DNA of 64,000 bases from G965276765 sp965276825 (lineage in GTDB: Bacteria; Actinomycetota; Acidimicrobiia; Acidimicrobiales; Palsa-688), in NCBI GenBank assembly GCA_965276825.1, contig OZ255630.1:1922001-1986000 (forward strand), in the 5' to 3' direction. The translations under genes and the position numbers were made by a program. The notes under the pieces were generated by a model. The model saw only the letters and a program-made list of their open reading frames with translations, ran no database searches and was not told the origin of the DNA. Shown one piece after another: positions 23,893-31,025 of this stretch. Position 1 is the stretch's first letter, and every line of letters starts with the position of its first letter.

Positions 23893-24805
23893 GTTCGTTC
23901 CAGTCCTTGTACCGGTCGAGGCGCCCCCTGACCACCGAGGCGTAGCGCTCCATCAACGTGGTGGTGATCGGACCCGGCCGGCCGTCCCCGACGAGGCGGT
24001 CGTCGACCGACTGGATCGGGACGACCTCCGCGGCGGTGCCGGTGAGGAAGGCCTCCTCGGCGATGTAGAGGTCCGAGCGCAGGATGTTGCCGACCTCGAC
24101 CTCCATGCCGAGGTCCCTGGCCAGGGTGAGGACGCTGCTCTGGGTGATGCCCTCGAGGGAGCCGGCCGACGTCGGCGGGGTGACGATGCGGCCGCGACGG
24201 ACGACGAAGAGGTTCTCGCCGGTGCACTCGGAGACGTAGCCCTGCGGGGAGAGCAGGATGGCCTCGTCGTAGCCCGCCTTGACCGCCTCGATCTTGGCCA
24301 TCGAGGAGTTGATGTACATGCCGGTGCCCTTGGCCGCGGTGGGCATGGCGTTTGGGTCGTGGCGCTGCCAGGAGCTGATCTTCATGCGCACGCCCTTGGC
24401 CATGGCCTCCTCCCCGAGGTAGGCGCCCCACGGCCACACCGCGATCGACACGTTGACCGCCGACAGCAGCGGGTTGAGGCCCATCTCGCCGTAGCCGAGG
24501 TAGACGAGCGGCCGGATGTAGCACTGGTCGAGGCCGTTGACCGCCACGGTGGCCTTGGTCGCATCGACCAGCTCGTCGACCCGGTAGGGGACGTCCATCA
24601 TGAGGATCTTGGCCGAGTCGAGCAGCCGCTTGATGTGGTCGGTGAGGCGGAAGACGGCGGTTCCGGCATCGGTCGGGTAGGCCCGGATGCCCTCGAAGAC
24701 CCCGCAGCCGTAGTGCAGCGAGTGGGTGAGGACGTGGATCCTGGCGTCGTCCCAGTCGACCAGCTCGCCGTCCATCCAGATCTTGTCGGTCTTGGTGAGG
24801 GGCAT
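23882..24805 (-). CDS. ilvE: Branched-chain amino acid aminotransferase
   Basis: The 307-residue class IV PLP enzyme carries out the last step of leucine, isoleucine and valine synthesis. It has LTHSLHYGCGVFEGIRAYPT at the N-terminus, the PLP lysine in TAAKGTGMYINSSMAK, and GYVSECTGENLFVVRRG, EGITQSSVLTLARDLG and EEAFLTGTAAEVVPI in the C-terminal half. The ATG follows AAAGGA at about 10 bases and starts 4 bases after the leuB stop. Its place between leuB and cimA ties it to isoleucine/leucine synthesis. Confidence 0.95.
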   Translation of the reverse strand: MPLTKTDKIWMDGELVDWDDARIHVLTHSLHYGCGVFEGIRAYPTDAGTAVFRLTDHIKRLLDSAKILMMDVPYRVDELVDATKATVAVNGLDQCYIRPLVYLGYGEMGLNPLLSAVNVSIAVWPWGAYLGEEAMAKGVRMKISSWQRHDPNAMPTAAKGTGMYINSSMAKIEAVKAGYDEAILLSPQGYVSECTGENLFVVRRGRIVTPPTSAGSLEGITQSSVLTLARDLGMEVEVGNILRSDLYIAEEAFLTGTAAEVVPIQSVDDRLVGDGRPGPITTTLMERYASVVRGRLDRYKDWNEHVR

Positions 24806-24809
24806 CGGT

Positions 24810-25811
24810 TCAGATCCTTTCGGCGAGGGCGTCGCCGACCTGCGAGGTCGACAGGGAGCGGTCGGTGGCGAGTCCCTCCACCGCCTTGGTGATTCGCCCG
24901 GCGACGTCGGTGTCGCCGAGGAAGTCGAGCAGCATGGCCATGGACACCACCGCTGCGGTGGGATCGGCCCGGCCGGTGCCGGCGATGTCGGGAGCGGAGC
25001 CGTGGACCGGCTCGAACAGCGACGGCCCCGTCCGGTCCGGGTTGAGGTTGCCCGATGCGGCCCGGCCGATGCCGCCGGCGACCGCCCCGGCCAGATCGGT
25101 GAGGATGTCGCCGAAGAGGTTGTCCGTGACGATCACGTCGTAGCGCTGCGGGGACTCGACGAGGTGGATGCAGGCCGCGTCGACGTGGTGGTAGGTGGTG
25201 TCGACGTCGGGGAACTCCTCACCCACCTCGATGAAGGTGCGCTGCCACAGGTCGCCGGCGAAGGTGAGCACGTTGGTCTTGTGCACGAGGGTGAGGTGCC
25301 GGCGCGGCCGGGACCTGGCCAGCTTGTAGGCGTAGCGGACGCAGCGCTCGACCCCGAAGCGGGTGTTGACCGAGCCCTGGGTGGCGATCTCCACGTGGGT
25401 GCCCTTGCGCAGGAAGCCGCCCTCGCCGGCGTAGGCGCCCTCGGTGTTCTCTCGGATCACGGCGACGTCGATGGGCACGCCGGCGCCGACGCTGGAGTCG
25501 GCGCGGAACGGCCGGAGATTGACGTAGAGGTCGAGCTCGAAGCGCATGGCGAGCAGCAGCCCCCGCTCGAGGACACCGGGGGCCACCTCAGGGGTGCCGA
25601 TGGCGCCGAGGAGGATGGCGTCGAAGCCGCGCAGCTCGTCGAGCACCGAAGGCGGGAGGATCTCACCGGTGGCCAGGTAGCGCCGGCCCCCGAGGTCGAA
25701 GTCGACGGTGTCGAGGTCCGCGCCCGCGGCGGCGGCGACCTTGATGGCTTCGGGGATGACCTCGGTGCCGATCCCGTCTCCGGGGATCACGGCGATCCTG
25801 TGTGCGGGCAA
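24810..25811 (-). CDS. leuB: 3-Isopropylmalate dehydrogenase
   Basis: The 333-residue NAD-dependent beta-decarboxylating dehydrogenase serves leucine synthesis and, with CimA, probably also acts on 3-methylmalate in the isoleucine route. It has IAVIPGDGIGTEVIPEAI, the substrate arginines in LYVNLRPFRA, VIRENTEGAYAGEGGF, HKTNVLTFAGDLW, the metal-binding aspartates in DVIVTDNLFGDILTDLAG and FEPVHGSAPDIAGTGRADP. The start is TTG at 25811, set by AAAGGA 8 bases upstream. It is the first structural gene of an operon with ilvE and cimA, behind a leader region that looks like an attenuator. Confidence 0.93.
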   Translation of the reverse strand: MPAHRIAVIPGDGIGTEVIPEAIKVAAAAGADLDTVDFDLGGRRYLATGEILPPSVLDELRGFDAILLGAIGTPEVAPGVLERGLLLAMRFELDLYVNLRPFRADSSVGAGVPIDVAVIRENTEGAYAGEGGFLRKGTHVEIATQGSVNTRFGVERCVRYAYKLARSRPRRHLTLVHKTNVLTFAGDLWQRTFIEVGEEFPDVDTTYHHVDAACIHLVESPQRYDVIVTDNLFGDILTDLAGAVAGGIGRAASGNLNPDRTGPSLFEPVHGSAPDIAGTGRADPTAAVVSMAMLLDFLGDTDVAGRITKAVEGLATDRSLSTSQVGDALAERI

Positions 25812-25866
25812 CGTCGGATTCCTTTGCTCGGGTGGGTGGAGGTCGGACCGCCCCCCGGACGCACGA

Positions 25867-25920
25867 CGACCGTCCCATCGGGGACGGTCGGACGGCACAC
25901 CGGCGAGGAGGGCCGGCGTG
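25867..25920 (-). promoter_or_regulatory. Two consecutive hairpins in the leuB leader (candidate attenuator)
   Basis: Directly after the leader peptide stop, the minus-strand RNA can form a 9-bp stem (25920-25896, one G-U pair, 7-base loop). It can then form a perfect 10-bp stem CGACCGTCCC/GGGACGGTCG (25890-25867, 4-base loop). CCGTCC occurs twice, in the gap after the first stem and in the 5' arm of the second, so GGACGG has alternative partners. No T run follows. Confidence 0.6.
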
Positions 25921-25959
25921 CTACACGATGACGGCGACGAGGAGGGGGGCGGGATGCAT
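25921..25959 (-). CDS. Branched-chain amino acid leader peptide of leuB-ilvE-cimA
   Basis: A 12-codon open frame encodes MHPAPLLVAVIV and stops at TAG. Six of its last seven codons are Leu-Leu-Val-(Ala)-Val-Ile-Val, the three amino acids made by the operon behind it, as in classical leader peptides of ribosome-mediated attenuation. It starts at ATG 25959, 8 bases after a -10 box with a good -35 box, so the peptide is probably translated from a leaderless RNA. Two hairpins follow at once. Stalling for any of the three charged tRNAs would hold the ribosome over the end of this frame and change which hairpin forms. Confidence 0.7.
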   Translation of the reverse strand: MHPAPLLVAVIV

Positions 25960-25967
25960 CAGCGTCC

Positions 25968-25996
25968 AGTGTCGCCGATCCCCTGACGGCCGTCAA
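25968..25996 (-). promoter_or_regulatory. Promoter of the leuB-ilvE-cimA operon
   Basis: TTGACG (25996-25991) and GACACT (25973-25968) on the minus strand are spaced exactly 17 bases apart. Transcription would start at about 25959-25962, at or next to the ATG of the leader peptide. Confidence 0.6.
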
Positions 25997-26007
25997 CCGG
26001 CCGGAGG

Positions 26008-26013
26008 TAGCGT
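26008..26013 (+). promoter_or_regulatory. -10 box of greA (leaderless)
   Basis: TAGCGT ends 8 bases before the greA ATG at 26022. A GGAGG just upstream is too far from the start to act as ribosome binding site. Confidence 0.45.
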
Positions 26014-26021
26014 GACCGGCC

Positions 26022-26495
26022 ATGGCCGAGACGCAGCTGACACGCGACACCTACGACCGGCTCTCGGCGGAGCTCGAGGACCTGACGACCCGCGGCCGGG
26101 TCGACATCGCTCGGGCCATCGAGGCGGCGAGGGCGCTCGGCGACCTGTCGGAGAACGGTGACTACCACGCGGCCAAGGACGCCCAGGGCAAGATGGAGTC
26201 GAGGGTCCGCCAGCTCCAGGCCATGCTCGACGGCGCCCAGATCGTCGACGCGGCATCGGCCGGCGCCAGCGGGCAGGTCACGACGGGCACGGTCGTGTCG
26301 CTGCGCTACGAGGGTGACGACGACGTCGAGCGCTACCTGATCGGCTCGATCGAGGAACGTCGGGAGGGCGTGTCGGTGATCTCGCCCAACTCGCCCCTCG
26401 GCCAGGCCCTGATGGGCCACGGGCCCGGCGACACCGTCGCCTACGACGCGCCGAGCGGCTCCCTCTCGGTGGTGGTCGTGGACGTGGGGACCTGA
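26022..26495 (+). CDS. greA: Transcription elongation factor GreA
   Basis: The 157-residue factor rescues backtracked RNA polymerase by stimulating transcript cleavage through the secondary channel. The N-terminal coiled coil has LTRDTYDRLSAELEDLTTRG and the tip acidic motif DLSENGDYHAAKDAQ (Asp/Glu at the loop). The C-terminal FKBP-like domain has VVSLRYEGDDDVERYLIGS, SVISPNSPLGQALMGHGPGD and a final beta strand. Length matches the family. It diverges from the leuB operon and is followed 7 bases later by the GH15-like gene. Confidence 0.94.
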   Translation: MAETQLTRDTYDRLSAELEDLTTRGRVDIARAIEAARALGDLSENGDYHAAKDAQGKMESRVRQLQAMLDGAQIVDAASAGASGQVTTGTVVSLRYEGDDDVERYLIGSIEERREGVSVISPNSPLGQALMGHGPGDTVAYDAPSGSLSVVVVDVGT

Positions 26496-26502
26496 GCGGC
26501 CC

Positions 26503-28317
26503 GTGCTGACCGACGCCGGGCGCGTCGGCCTGGCCGAGCGGATCTGGCTGAGCGACCGCGCCTCGGCCGCCCTGGTCACTCCCGACGGCACCGTCGACTG
26601 GTGGGCCCCGACCCGTCCCGGCGAGGCCCCCGTCCTCTCCCGGCTGCTCGACCCGGCGGGCGCCGCGGTGCGCGTGGGCCCGGTGCGGGCCGCTTCCGGT
26701 GCCCGCGGGACCACCCCGCCGGGTGCGCAGGGCTACCGGGTCTCGACCCTCGTCGCGGAGACCCGGATCGACGCGCCGGCCGGTCGCGTGCTCGTGGTCG
26801 ACGCCCTGCCCTGGTCGGGTGAAGGCCAGCGCGCTCCGGGCCGGATCGTGCGCCTCGCCACCGCCCTGTCGGGGCCGGTCGACGTGGAGGTCGAGGTGCT
26901 GCCCCCGGCGGCCGAGGCGGCCGGGGGACGGGTCGACGCCTGGTCGGAGGGGGTGTCGTGGCCTGGCGTGGTGGTGCGCTGCGGGATCCGCCCCGACTCC
27001 GACCCGATCGACCGCGACCGGCCCCGCTGGCGGGCGGTGCGTCGCCTCGACGCCGGCGAGTCGATGGTCGTGACCGTCGACGACCCGCTGGCCGAGGGCC
27101 AGGGACCCCTGTCGGTGGATGCGGCCAGGAGGATGCTCGACGACACGGCCGCGGCGTGGCGCAGCGCCGTGGGCACCCTGGCCCACGACGGGCCGGCACG
27201 CTCCCACGTCGAGCGCTCGGCCCTGCTCGTGCTCGGCTCCTCGGCGTCCGGCGGGCCGGCCTCGGCGGCCACGACGTCACTGCCGAGGTGGGTCGGCGGC
27301 GAGCGCAACGAGGAGGGCAGGGCGGTCCGCCTGCGCCACGCCGCGGGGGCGGCCGCCTCGCTCGCGGCGGTCGGGCTGGCCGAGGGGGCCGAGGCGGCCG
27401 AGGCGTGGCTGCGTCGAGCCGTCGAAGACGCGCCGGTGCCCTGGCCGGCGTCGTTCGACGCCGACGGAGGTCCGGCCCCGGAGGAGGAGCCGTGGCCGCT
27501 GCCGGGCTGGCGCCGCTCGGAGCCGGTCGTCGCCGGGGTGGCGGCGGACGCCCTCGACCTCGACGTGGTCGGCGACGTGCTCACTGCGGTGTCGGCCAGC
27601 CGGGGTGGCCCCGGCTCCTCCGGCGGCGACGGACCCCTCGTGGGTGCCATGGGCGCCCTGCGCGCCGCCGCCGACTGGACGGCGGACCACTGGGAGCAAC
27701 CCGACGACGGGGTCTGGGCGCGCCGCGGCTCCCGGGCGCGCTCGACCGCATCGGCCGTCCAGGCCTGGGCCGGCCTCGACGCGCTGGCCAGGTGGACCAG
27801 GGCCCGCAACCCGCTCGACCTGGCCGTGGTGGCCTGGCACGACGCGGCCCGCGACGTGCTGGCGTGGCTGGAGGCGACCTGCATGACGGCGGATCCGGTG
27901 TTGCCGGCCGGCCCCGGCGGCGTCGGGACCGACGCCGCCCTGCTCCGCATCGCCTGGCGGGGACCGTGGCCCCTCGCCCACCCGGTGGTCGGGGCGACGG
28001 TCGACCGGGTCATCGACCGGCTCGGCAGCGGCGCGCTGGTCCACCGGCTCTCCGAGGACGTGGCCGACGGGCGTTCCGGCCCCGACAACGCCGACGTCGA
28101 GGCCTCCTTGTGGGCGGTGCGGGCGCTGGCCGCCCTGGGCCGGTGGGAGGAGGCGCACGACCGCTTCGACAGGATCGTCGGTCTGGCCGGCGCCGGCGGC
28201 CTGTTCGGCGAGGCGGCCGAGCCCAGGTCCGGTGCGTCGCTCGGCAACCGACCCGCCGTGGGTGCCCACCTGGCCCTGATCGACGCCGCCGTCGCCCTGA
28301 CCGGCGGTCCCCACTGA
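26503..28317 (+). CDS. Degenerate GH15-like (glucoamylase/trehalase family) protein
   Basis: The 604-residue protein aligns by eye to the GH15 family over its whole length. It has LSDRASAALVTPDGTVDWWAP at the start, DDGVWARRG with AVQAWAGLDALARW in the catalytic domain, and LFGEAAEPRSGASLGNRPAV with HLALIDAA at the end. The general-acid Glu that follows Trp in the family's G-[IV]-W-E-x-R motif is Ala406 here, and the family's RNWDYRYxWxRD segment is reduced to RNEEGRAV. The second catalytic Glu may survive in FGEAAEP. It may be a binding protein or an enzyme with another mechanism. The GTG start lies 7 bases after greA. Confidence 0.65.
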   Translation: MLTDAGRVGLAERIWLSDRASAALVTPDGTVDWWAPTRPGEAPVLSRLLDPAGAAVRVGPVRAASGARGTTPPGAQGYRVSTLVAETRIDAPAGRVLVVDALPWSGEGQRAPGRIVRLATALSGPVDVEVEVLPPAAEAAGGRVDAWSEGVSWPGVVVRCGIRPDSDPIDRDRPRWRAVRRLDAGESMVVTVDDPLAEGQGPLSVDAARRMLDDTAAAWRSAVGTLAHDGPARSHVERSALLVLGSSASGGPASAATTSLPRWVGGERNEEGRAVRLRHAAGAAASLAAVGLAEGAEAAEAWLRRAVEDAPVPWPASFDADGGPAPEEEPWPLPGWRRSEPVVAGVAADALDLDVVGDVLTAVSASRGGPGSSGGDGPLVGAMGALRAAADWTADHWEQPDDGVWARRGSRARSTASAVQAWAGLDALARWTRARNPLDLAVVAWHDAARDVLAWLEATCMTADPVLPAGPGGVGTDAALLRIAWRGPWPLAHPVVGATVDRVIDRLGSGALVHRLSEDVADGRSGPDNADVEASLWAVRALAALGRWEEAHDRFDRIVGLAGAGGLFGEAAEPRSGASLGNRPAVGAHLALIDAAVALTGGPH

Positions 28318-28401
28318 GCACCCGCCGTGATGGCCCCGGTCGACAGGCCGGTGCGGGCGGCCAGGGCTCATCCCATGACGCAAGATAATCTCGGAGGAGC
28401 C

Positions 28402-29460
28402 ATGACGACGACGGGCGCAGGTGAGACGGCGATCCTGGTCGAGGGACTGACCAAGTCCTTCGGCGACGTCCACGCCCTGCGCGGGATCGACCTGGTCGTG
28501 CCCCGCGGCACCGTGCTCGGCGTGCTCGGTCCCAACGGGGCCGGCAAGACCACCGCGGTCAAGATCCTCACCACCCTCACCAAGCCCGACGGCGGGCGTG
28601 CGCTGGTCGAGGGCCACGACGTGGTCGACGACGAGAGGGCGGTCAGGGAGGTGATCGGCCTCGCCGGCCAGAGCGCGGCCATCCAGGAGGAGCTGACCGG
28701 TCGGGAGAACCTGGAGATCCTCGGCCGGCTCTACCATCTGAGCGCAGCCGACTCGCGGCGGAGAGCGGCCGATCTGCTCGCCCGCTTCGACCTCGAGGAC
28801 GCGGCCGGACGGCTGGCCAAGACGTACTCGGGCGGCATGCAGCGCCGCCTCGACCTGGCCGCCAGCCTGGTCCACGAGCCTTCGGTCCTCTTCCTCGACG
28901 AGCCGACCACCGGCCTCGACCCGCGCAGCCGGATCGGCATGTGGCAGGTCATCCGGGATCTCGTCTCGGGCGGGACGACCCTGCTGCTCACCACCCAGTA
29001 CCTGGACGAGGCCGACGAGCTGGCCGACGAGATCGTCGTGATCGACCACGGCGAGGTGATCGCCGCCGGGACGGCGGAGACCCTGAAGGACCGGGTGGGT
29101 GGCGACATCGTCGAGTTCGTCGTGCCCGATCGGGCGCGGACCGGCGAGGCGGCCGAGGCGGTCGACTCCCTGAGCGAGGCCGAGGCGATCGTCGACCCCG
29201 ACAGCGGCCGCGTGTCGGTGCGGGTCGGCAGCCGCGGCTCCCAGGCCCTCGTCCAGGCGGTCCGCAACCTCGACGCCATCGGCATCGACACCGACGGCCT
29301 GGCGCTGCGCCGGCCGTCACTCGACGACGTGTTCCTGGGCCTCACCGGCCACCAGGCCGAGGAGACGGCCGGGGACCAACCCGAGCCCGGGGGCCGAGGC
29401 CGGCGTCGCCGCGGGCGGGCCACCACCCCCACCACGACCACCGCACCCGAGGAGGGCTGA
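28402..29460 (+). CDS. ABC transporter ATP-binding protein, DrrA type
   Basis: The 352-residue ATPase drives an ABC-2 exporter, probably for a drug or lipid. It has Walker A VLGPNGAGKTTAVKIL, signature TYSGGMQRRLDLAASLV, Walker B SVLFLDEPTTGLDPRS and the H-loop region ending in TTQYLDEADELADEI, where Gln replaces the common His. The C-terminal part (about 230-310) is the DrrA-type regulatory domain, followed by a low-complexity Arg/Thr tail. The ATG at 28402 has a strong GGAGGA site. A GATAAT box at 28384 may be part of the promoter, though it is close to the start. The permease gene follows 4 bases after the stop. Confidence 0.92.
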   Translation: MTTTGAGETAILVEGLTKSFGDVHALRGIDLVVPRGTVLGVLGPNGAGKTTAVKILTTLTKPDGGRALVEGHDVVDDERAVREVIGLAGQSAAIQEELTGRENLEILGRLYHLSAADSRRRAADLLARFDLEDAAGRLAKTYSGGMQRRLDLAASLVHEPSVLFLDEPTTGLDPRSRIGMWQVIRDLVSGGTTLLLTTQYLDEADELADEIVVIDHGEVIAAGTAETLKDRVGGDIVEFVVPDRARTGEAAEAVDSLSEAEAIVDPDSGRVSVRVGSRGSQALVQAVRNLDAIGIDTDGLALRRPSLDDVFLGLTGHQAEETAGDQPEPGGRGRRRRGRATTPTTTTAPEEG

Positions 29461-29464
29461 CGCC

Positions 29465-30274
29465 GTGACCGCCATCTCGCTTCGAGCAATGACCCCCGTC
29501 CAGGGCAGCAGGCTGCGCTGGGCCTTCGCCGACGCCTTCACCCTGACCCGCAGGGAGATCACCGTCTGGAAGCGCAACCCGGCGTTCATCGTCTTCACCA
29601 TCGTGCAGCCCGTCATGTTCGTGCTGCTGTTCCGCTACGTCTTCGGGGGGGCCATCCGGGTGCCGTCCAGGGGCGGCTACATCGCCTACCTGACCCCGGG
29701 CATCATCGGCCAGAGCGCGGCGTTCGGGTCCTTCGGCACGGCCATCGCCCTGGCGAGGGAGATCAACAAGGGGGTCATCGACCGGTTCCGGTCCATGCCC
29801 ATGGCCCGCTCGGCGGTGCTCCTCGGCCGCCTGATGGCCGACACGGTCCGCATGGCCGTGACCGTCGTGGTCCTCCTCGCCGTGAGCTACGGGGTCGGTT
29901 TCCGTTTCGAGGACGGGGTGGTGCCGGCGATCGGGATGATCCTGCTCGGCATCGTCCTCGGGGTCGTCATCTGCACCGTCGCCGCCTTCATCGGCCTCGC
30001 CGTGCGCGACGAGGAGACCGTGTCGTCGGTCGGGCTCATCTGGTTGTTCCCGCTCACCTTCGTCAGCTCGGCGTTCGTGCCGGTGCAGTCGATGCCGGGA
30101 TGGCTGCAGGCCTTCGCCAACAACCAGCCCATCACCATCGTCATCGACGAGATGCGGGCCATGGCCATCGGCGGTCCGCTCGTCGCCCACGGGTGGCTGA
30201 GCGCGGTGTGGCTGGCCGGGACCGCGGCCGTCTTCGTGCCCCTCGCCGTGCGGGCCTACCGCAGGACGTCCTAG
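29465..30274 (+). CDS. ABC-2 type transporter permease, DrrB type
   Basis: The 269-residue protein has six hydrophobic segments and the ABC-2 permease features PAFIVFTIVQPVMFVLLFRYVFGGAI, GVIDRFRSMPMARSAVLLGR and FVSSAFVPVQSMPGWLQAFANNQP, which matches the DrrB/NodJ signature. It forms the membrane part of the exporter with the ATPase just upstream. The GTG start at 29465 leaves a 4-base gap. It is convergent with the next gene, only 13 bases away. Confidence 0.92.
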   Translation: MTAISLRAMTPVQGSRLRWAFADAFTLTRREITVWKRNPAFIVFTIVQPVMFVLLFRYVFGGAIRVPSRGGYIAYLTPGIIGQSAAFGSFGTAIALAREINKGVIDRFRSMPMARSAVLLGRLMADTVRMAVTVVVLLAVSYGVGFRFEDGVVPAIGMILLGIVLGVVICTVAAFIGLAVRDEETVSSVGLIWLFPLTFVSSAFVPVQSMPGWLQAFANNQPITIVIDEMRAMAIGGPLVAHGWLSAVWLAGTAAVFVPLAVRAYRRTS

Positions 30275-30287
30275 CCACCCCGCGGGC

Positions 30288-30920
30288 CTAGCGCAGGTGG
30301 TGCGCGAAGCCGGCCCAGTTGGAGGCGATGCCCCGCGTGGCCACGGCGACGACGACCCCTGCGGCCAGGCTCACCATGACGAGTCCCTGGCGGGTGCCCC
30401 CGCCTGGCACGACCCGGGTGTGGGTGCGTCGCGGCGCCAGGTCGGCCGCGGTCAGTCGGGTGGCCCTGGCGACGTGGCCGAGCACGTGGATGGTCATCGC
30501 CGCGAACCACAGGACGAAGCTGGCCTGGTGGATCAACAGGACCGCCCCGTGGCCGGGCCCGGTGACGATCAGCGCCACCCCGCTCACCAGGACGACCACG
30601 GTGAGGATCATCACCAACGGGCCGACGACGCGAAGGACGGGCTGGGGCGGCCCGGCTCTGCGGTACCCCAGGTCGCCGAGGTAGTAGTGAGCGAAGCGCC
30701 AGAGCGTCGAACCCATCTTCAGGGCCACCGGGGGCAGCAGGGCCAGGCCGATGGCGATGTGCCACGACAGCAGCGGCCGGATGGACACGATGGTCAGCCC
30801 CTCGGCGGCCAGCAGGACGAGCAGCAGCAGGCCGGTCGCGCTCGTCAGCCTGGCGTTGGCCTCCACCCCCGGATCCCGCCCGTCACGGGTGCCGGCCGAC
30901 CGCTCCACGGTGCCGATCAT
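30288..30920 (-). CDS. Four-helix membrane protein, cytochrome b561-like
   Basis: The 210-residue integral membrane protein has four or five TM segments with histidines at helix positions suited to haem ligation: SWHIAIGLALLPPVALK, FAHYYLGDLGYR and LLIHQASFVLWFAAMTIHVLGHVAR. This resembles cytochrome b561/DUF4405-like proteins. No exact family is certain. It is divergent from the ferric-reductase-like gene and shares with it a promoter region carrying paired direct repeats, so a joint role in membrane electron transfer is likely. The ATG at 30920 has no visible ribosome binding site. Confidence 0.65.
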   Translation of the reverse strand: MIGTVERSAGTRDGRDPGVEANARLTSATGLLLLVLLAAEGLTIVSIRPLLSWHIAIGLALLPPVALKMGSTLWRFAHYYLGDLGYRRAGPPQPVLRVVGPLVMILTVVVLVSGVALIVTGPGHGAVLLIHQASFVLWFAAMTIHVLGHVARATRLTAADLAPRRTHTRVVPGGGTRQGLVMVSLAAGVVVAVATRGIASNWAGFAHHLR

Positions 30921-30931
30921 GCGAGCCGGCA

Positions 30932-31011
30932 GCTGAGAGCAGGCTGAGCGGGCGCGCCGGCCGGTGCGCTCCCCCCGGGAAAGATGCGGGGGATCTCAGC
31001 GTGCGCTCAGC
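30932..31011. promoter_or_regulatory. Symmetric pairs of 11-bp-period direct repeats in a divergent promoter
   Basis: GCTGAG occurs at 30932 and 30943, and its complement CTCAGC at 30995 and 31006. Each pair has an 11-base period, about one DNA turn, and the pairs mirror each other between two divergent genes. Tandem 6-base sites with 11-base period are typical of OmpR/PhoB-type response regulators. One pair would serve each gene. Confidence 0.6.
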
Positions 31012-31025
31012 ATCGTCGGTCAAGG

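Noticed and set aside
28384..28389. GATAAT as -10 box of the DrrA-type gene
   Set aside because: No -35 box at a suitable distance, and the predicted start would cut into the ribosome binding site; mentioned only within the gene entry.
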